Assembly (NCBI GenBank): GCA_964023205.1
Contig: OZ026835.1
Span: 45,233,083 to 45,297,082 of the forward strand
Direction of reading: 5' to 3'
DNA from: Lutraria lutraria
Lineage: Eukaryota; Mollusca; Bivalvia; Venerida; Mactridae
Length of the DNA: 64,000 nucleotides
Part shown: positions 61,190 to 64,000 of the stretch, piece by piece
How the letters are laid out: each line of letters begins with the position of its first letter
How positions within the stretch are numbered: position 1 is the stretch's first letter
Program-made: the position numbers and the translations under genes
Notes under the pieces: model-generated
Seen by the model: only the letters and a program-made list of their open reading frames with translations
The model's database searches: none
Told to the model about the DNA's origin: nothing

Positions 61190-61411
61190 TTATGTCAATA
61201 AATATTTTAACTCGACATGTCACATTGAATTGTATTTTATAAATTTATTCTTTAGTAAGCATGTGTATGTCAAATGCTGCTATGCGTGTTTATCCTGTGA
61301 TTAGATTCTTGAAACCGGACAGTGAATGTGAACTAGAGTTATGTCCCACTGGTTACTGTGTAAGAGAATATATTCCAGTTTCATACACAAGTATATACTT
61401 GTATATTTCAG

Positions 61412-61491
61412 AAAACGAATGTATTTTTCATGTAACTCATTGTCGAGGCTGTGTAACTATTGTACACAATGGAACTTGTACCGATTTTGTT
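61412..61491 (+). pseudogene. Orphan exon encoding the C-terminal half of a Kazal domain
   Basis: Between the acceptor TATATTTCAG and the donor GTAAGT, phase 1, it encodes ENECIFHVTHCRGC then VTIVHNGTC. This is the Kazal pattern N-x-C(x6)C(x2)C ... V-x-x-x-G-x-C. No matching first-half exon with the CGSDGKTY motif was found upstream, although CELELCPTGYC is encoded at about 61330-61362. It may be part of a degraded or divergent relative of the inhibitor gene starting at 62990, or an exon of a gene I could not assemble. Confidence 0.45.
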
Positions 61492-61543
61492 GTAAGTAAA
61501 ATCATATCCGATTCTTCATGTAACAAACCAAAGACCTATACAA

Positions 61544-61728
61544 TACAGTCAAACCTGTGAACAAAGGCCATCCATTGGAATGACAAAAGGTGACCTTTAT
61601 TGACAGGTGGCCTTTAATAATTATTCGGGGGTGATATTGTTCTAATTAATAATATTTTTAAGGAATGTCCTTTATTCACAGGTTGGCATATATACAGAGG
61701 TGGCCGCTAGAACAGTTTTGACTGTACA
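61544..61728. mobile_element. Foldback MITE, family M2, copy 8
   Basis: TACAGTCAAACCTGTGAACA at the left and AACAGTTTTGACTGTA at the right. It is the clearest statement of the family's terminal inverted repeats. Confidence 0.85.
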
Positions 61729-62282
61729 TATATAGTTTACATGTATAGTATAGGTCTTTGGACATTTAACCAATCAGATTACTTGTAGGCCTACATTGCC
61801 GGGTTTCGCGACTGTTTTCTCTGATAATCCAAGCACTGAAAGTACTCATAGAAACTGAACTTAATAGACTTGCTCTGCAACATTGGAACTGATTTAGCAA
61901 TTGCAACCCGAATATAGAAAAATGTAGTTCTTTGGTCCGCATCAAAATTAATGCTATTGTTCAGCTTCCCAAAACACTATAATTATTATTATTGTAACGC
62001 CAGGCAAATTACGTGTAATTATGCTTGTAGATTCGTTGATAATACACATATGTTAAAACAACATTGAATAAAGTGCATATTTATTTATCTATCAAATACA
62101 TATGTAGTTAAAACAAAAATCCAAAATGATGACGAACGAGCACTTACTATCCGACTGTAATAGTAAAATGAGAATATTGTCAAAATTTTACAAAGAACTA
62201 CATGTACTAAATATGTTAGTAAGGAAGATACCATTTTTATGATTTTATATACAATGTGTCTCGGGTCGTCCGCAGACGGACA

Positions 62283-62483
62283 TACTGTGGAATCATTAAT
62301 TTTCGTTGGGGATTTAATTTCGTGGATCGACTCATCCACGAAATCAAATCCCCACGAATTCAAATGCGGAGATAAGGCATTTCTTTTCAAAAATCAAAAT
62401 CCACGAATTTATATCCCACGAAATAGCCATTTTAGTAAAAACCACGAAAATTGAACCGAACGAAAATTAATGATTCCACAGTA
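62283..62483. mobile_element. Mariner-type MITE with perfect 24-bp inverted ends
   Basis: TACTGTGGAATCATTAATTT plus TCGT at the left is perfectly inverted at 62460-62483. The outermost TA on each side is consistent with a TA target duplication of the Tc1/mariner kind. Internal CCACGAA/TTCGTGG words form a second fold. Length 201 bp. Confidence 0.9.
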
Positions 62484-62925
62484 ATTGTCAGTACTTCCAA
62501 TCGGTCCTCTCGTTCATGCATTTTCCTAGCACCTCAGGACTTTCAGCTGAGGCGTCTGGTATCAGGATGTGCATCACTGTTGAACCAGGGATACCTAGAT
62601 TTCGCTTCTCATGAGTTTGGGTCCACGAAACAACTTTGATGACTGGCAACCCGTAGTGCCTGTGGTGTAATGTAGTTTTGAAGAAAAAAAACTGTTGATT
62701 TTCAAGCAACAACAACGACGGGGATGACGACAGCAATAACAGAAAATATTCAAAACTTGTGATGGGAATGCCAGTTTTTCACTCATTAAACTTAAAAGGG
62801 AAGGAAAAGTGTGCTGTAAGAATTTTGAAATAGAATGACACGATTATGATTATATTCATGTTAATGATAAGAAAGGTCACGTGACACATTGACGACCATC
62901 TGTCTGACCTTCGTGTATAGAAACC

Positions 62926-62933
62926 TATTTAAG
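62926..62933 (+). promoter_or_regulatory. TATA-like box of the Kazal gene
   Basis: TATTTAAG lies 57-64 bp upstream of the ATG at 62990. The spacing would put a transcription start near 62955-62960. Confidence 0.5.
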
Positions 62934-62989
62934 AACAGGCGATTCATTACAGGATTCCACTTACTGGTACCACTTGTAGACTTTTCAGG

Positions 62990-63766
62990 ATGAAATTATT
63001 GATTGTGCTTGTGGCGATTTTGCCAGGTATGACAATGCCTTCTTATTAAAAATTGCTTTACCATTTGCTACGCGCTCTTATACATATGTCACAGCTAGTA
63101 CTGTGTTACAACGTAGCAATCGTTGATATGGAAAACAAAAGTTTGATAACTGTTTGGAAAGTTAACACTGAGAATCCTACCACTCCTCTTTACTGATTAT
63201 TTCAAAACGTTACTTAATTGATTCTAAATTACTTAATTGTCATTTGTAAACTAGACTTGGTGTTGTGTGTTTATCGCACCCGTCTGGTCAGCTCAGTGGT
63301 TAGATACTCACACAATCATGTAACATCCTGTGTTGAATTGTCCTCCACCTCTAAACTATGTGGGGTAGCTTGGCAGAAGATCGCGGATAGAATGTGGTTA
63401 GTACTGGTTTATGACTAAATGAAGTCAAGGGAAGCTTGTTAGGATAATTTCCCACCATGATGTAACTGAAATAATGTTGAAAATGGCGTTAAATCGTTGA
63501 AATAAATAAATGTGTGTGAGCTAAATCTTCATTTCGACTCTCATACGTTGGTCTCTTGTTTACAAGAACATGTACACGAGCCATTAATTTACTAAATGGT
63601 TCAACGCATATTTGAAGTAAGAAATATGTTTTTTCTAAACCTGTATTATTGTTTACACTTGTACATTATTCTTAAGGTTGTCTTTGTGCATCTATCAGAC
63701 AGACTTGTCCACTAATCTGTCCAGCTAATTGGGACCCACTTTGCGGAAGCGATGGAAAGACTTATT
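62990..63766 (+). CDS. Secreted Kazal-type protease inhibitor (first two exons; gene continues past right edge)
   Basis: CDS join begins 62990-63026 and 63677-63766, phase 1. Exon 1 encodes the signal peptide MKLLIVLVAILPG. Exon 2 encodes CLCASIRQTCPLICPANW and then DPLCGSDGKTY, the first half of a Kazal domain with its diagnostic CGSDGKTY. The domain's second half (N-x-C to C) must lie on a further exon; the only downstream acceptor in the window (TTATTGCAG, about 63966) would give an immediate stop in this phase, so the true exon is probably beyond 64000. Kazal proteins inhibit serine proteases; in molluscs they are common in haemolymph and secretions. Intron 1 contains a SINE. Confidence 0.85.
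63277..63510 (+). mobile_element. Full-length tRNA-derived SINE, family S2
   Basis: The tRNA-like head contains GTCTGGTCAGCTCAGTGGTT (A-box). The body includes GATAGAATGTGGTTAGTACT and GAAGTCAAGGGAAGCTTGTT, and the tail GTTGAAAATGGCGTTAAATC ends in AAATAAATAAA. It lies in Kazal intron 1. A truncated copy is at 15665 and an interrupted copy at 39366. Confidence 0.8.
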
Positions 63767-64000
63767 GTAAGTTTGTGCTTATGTGTTACATGTATATAAA
63801 AACTAATAATTACAAATATATGAATGACACTTATGTTTTGACAAGTAGTGCAATGATGTCATATTGGACCATACTTAATTTTGGTACAATTCATGAAAAT
63901 AAATTTTAGTGTAAAAAAATTGTAATAATAATAATGTCCAACTTAAGCTACACTTACTTATTGCAGGATTCGTAAAATGCCATCCAATAAACTGATTAAA

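Larger units (their letters stand above)
56561..62925. other. Repeat-rich spacer between phosphatase and Kazal genes
   Basis: Contains R6 repeats, one with a nested hAT MITE, a 17-bp tandem array, M2 and M3 MITEs, a 70-bp hairpin with flanking duplication, a mariner-type MITE and an orphan Kazal half-exon. An unclassified 68-residue ORF at 59255-59461 (MFTLGPEEIIDHSPLELV start) has protein-like composition, but no splice context or family was recognised. Confidence 0.6.

Noticed and set aside
61101..61304. 67-residue ORF
   Set aside because: Reads through the 26-bp-arm hairpin; the apparent protein is partly a palindrome translation.
63966..64000. Third Kazal exon after TTATTGCAG
   Set aside because: Joining here gives T plus GA, a TGA stop in the middle of the Kazal domain, so it is probably not the real acceptor.

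Overview
This is a eukaryotic window, probably from a marine mollusc and most likely a bivalve. It is AT-rich, its genes are split by GT-AG introns, and the palindrome TACATGTA recurs throughout. It is dense with short non-autonomous transposons (foldback MITEs and tRNA-derived SINEs), and the protein set is metazoan. Species is inferred, not proven. I rebuilt gene models by hand from splice sites, reading phase and family resemblance; reading frame is kept across every reported junction.

Layout. 1-173 (+): terminal coding exon of an unrecognised gene cut by the window edge, with a 3'UTR to about 650. 651-7357: MITE-rich spacer. 7403-14396 (+): five-exon, 986-residue mucin-like type I membrane protein with a Cys-rich CUB-like head, a Thr/Ser/Asn stalk with a 57-bp tandem repeat, one membrane segment and a basic 370-residue tail. 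14397-18505: spacer. 18506-32982 (-): twelve-exon, 530-residue SV2-like major facilitator transporter. 32983-33393: 411-bp bidirectional promoter. 33394-42148 (+): eight-exon Nup43, 383 residues. 42616-47303: spacer with a 30-bp minisatellite. 47304-53335 (-): eight-exon, 528-residue ankyrin/SOCS-box protein. 55332-56560 (+): two-exon atypical dual-specificity phosphatase (DUSP14/18 type) with a hydrophobic C-terminus and a duplicated splice acceptor. 56561-62925: nested transposable elements and an orphan Kazal half-exon. 62990-64000 (+): start of a secreted Kazal-type protease inhibitor that runs off the right edge.

The genes do not form one pathway. They look like an ordinary animal gene neighbourhood: nuclear pore scaffold, vesicle-type transporter, ubiquitin-ligase adaptor, phosphatase, surface mucin and secreted inhibitor. 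The most unusual content is the repeat landscape. At least seven foldback or inverted-repeat families occur in two to eight copies each. There are also two nested insertions with target-site duplications, a 19-bp satellite of about 1.2 kb, a 30-bp CCAAT-bearing minisatellite, and three perfect CRE palindromes in one intron. No transposase or reverse-transcriptase gene was seen, so the elements must be mobilised from elsewhere.
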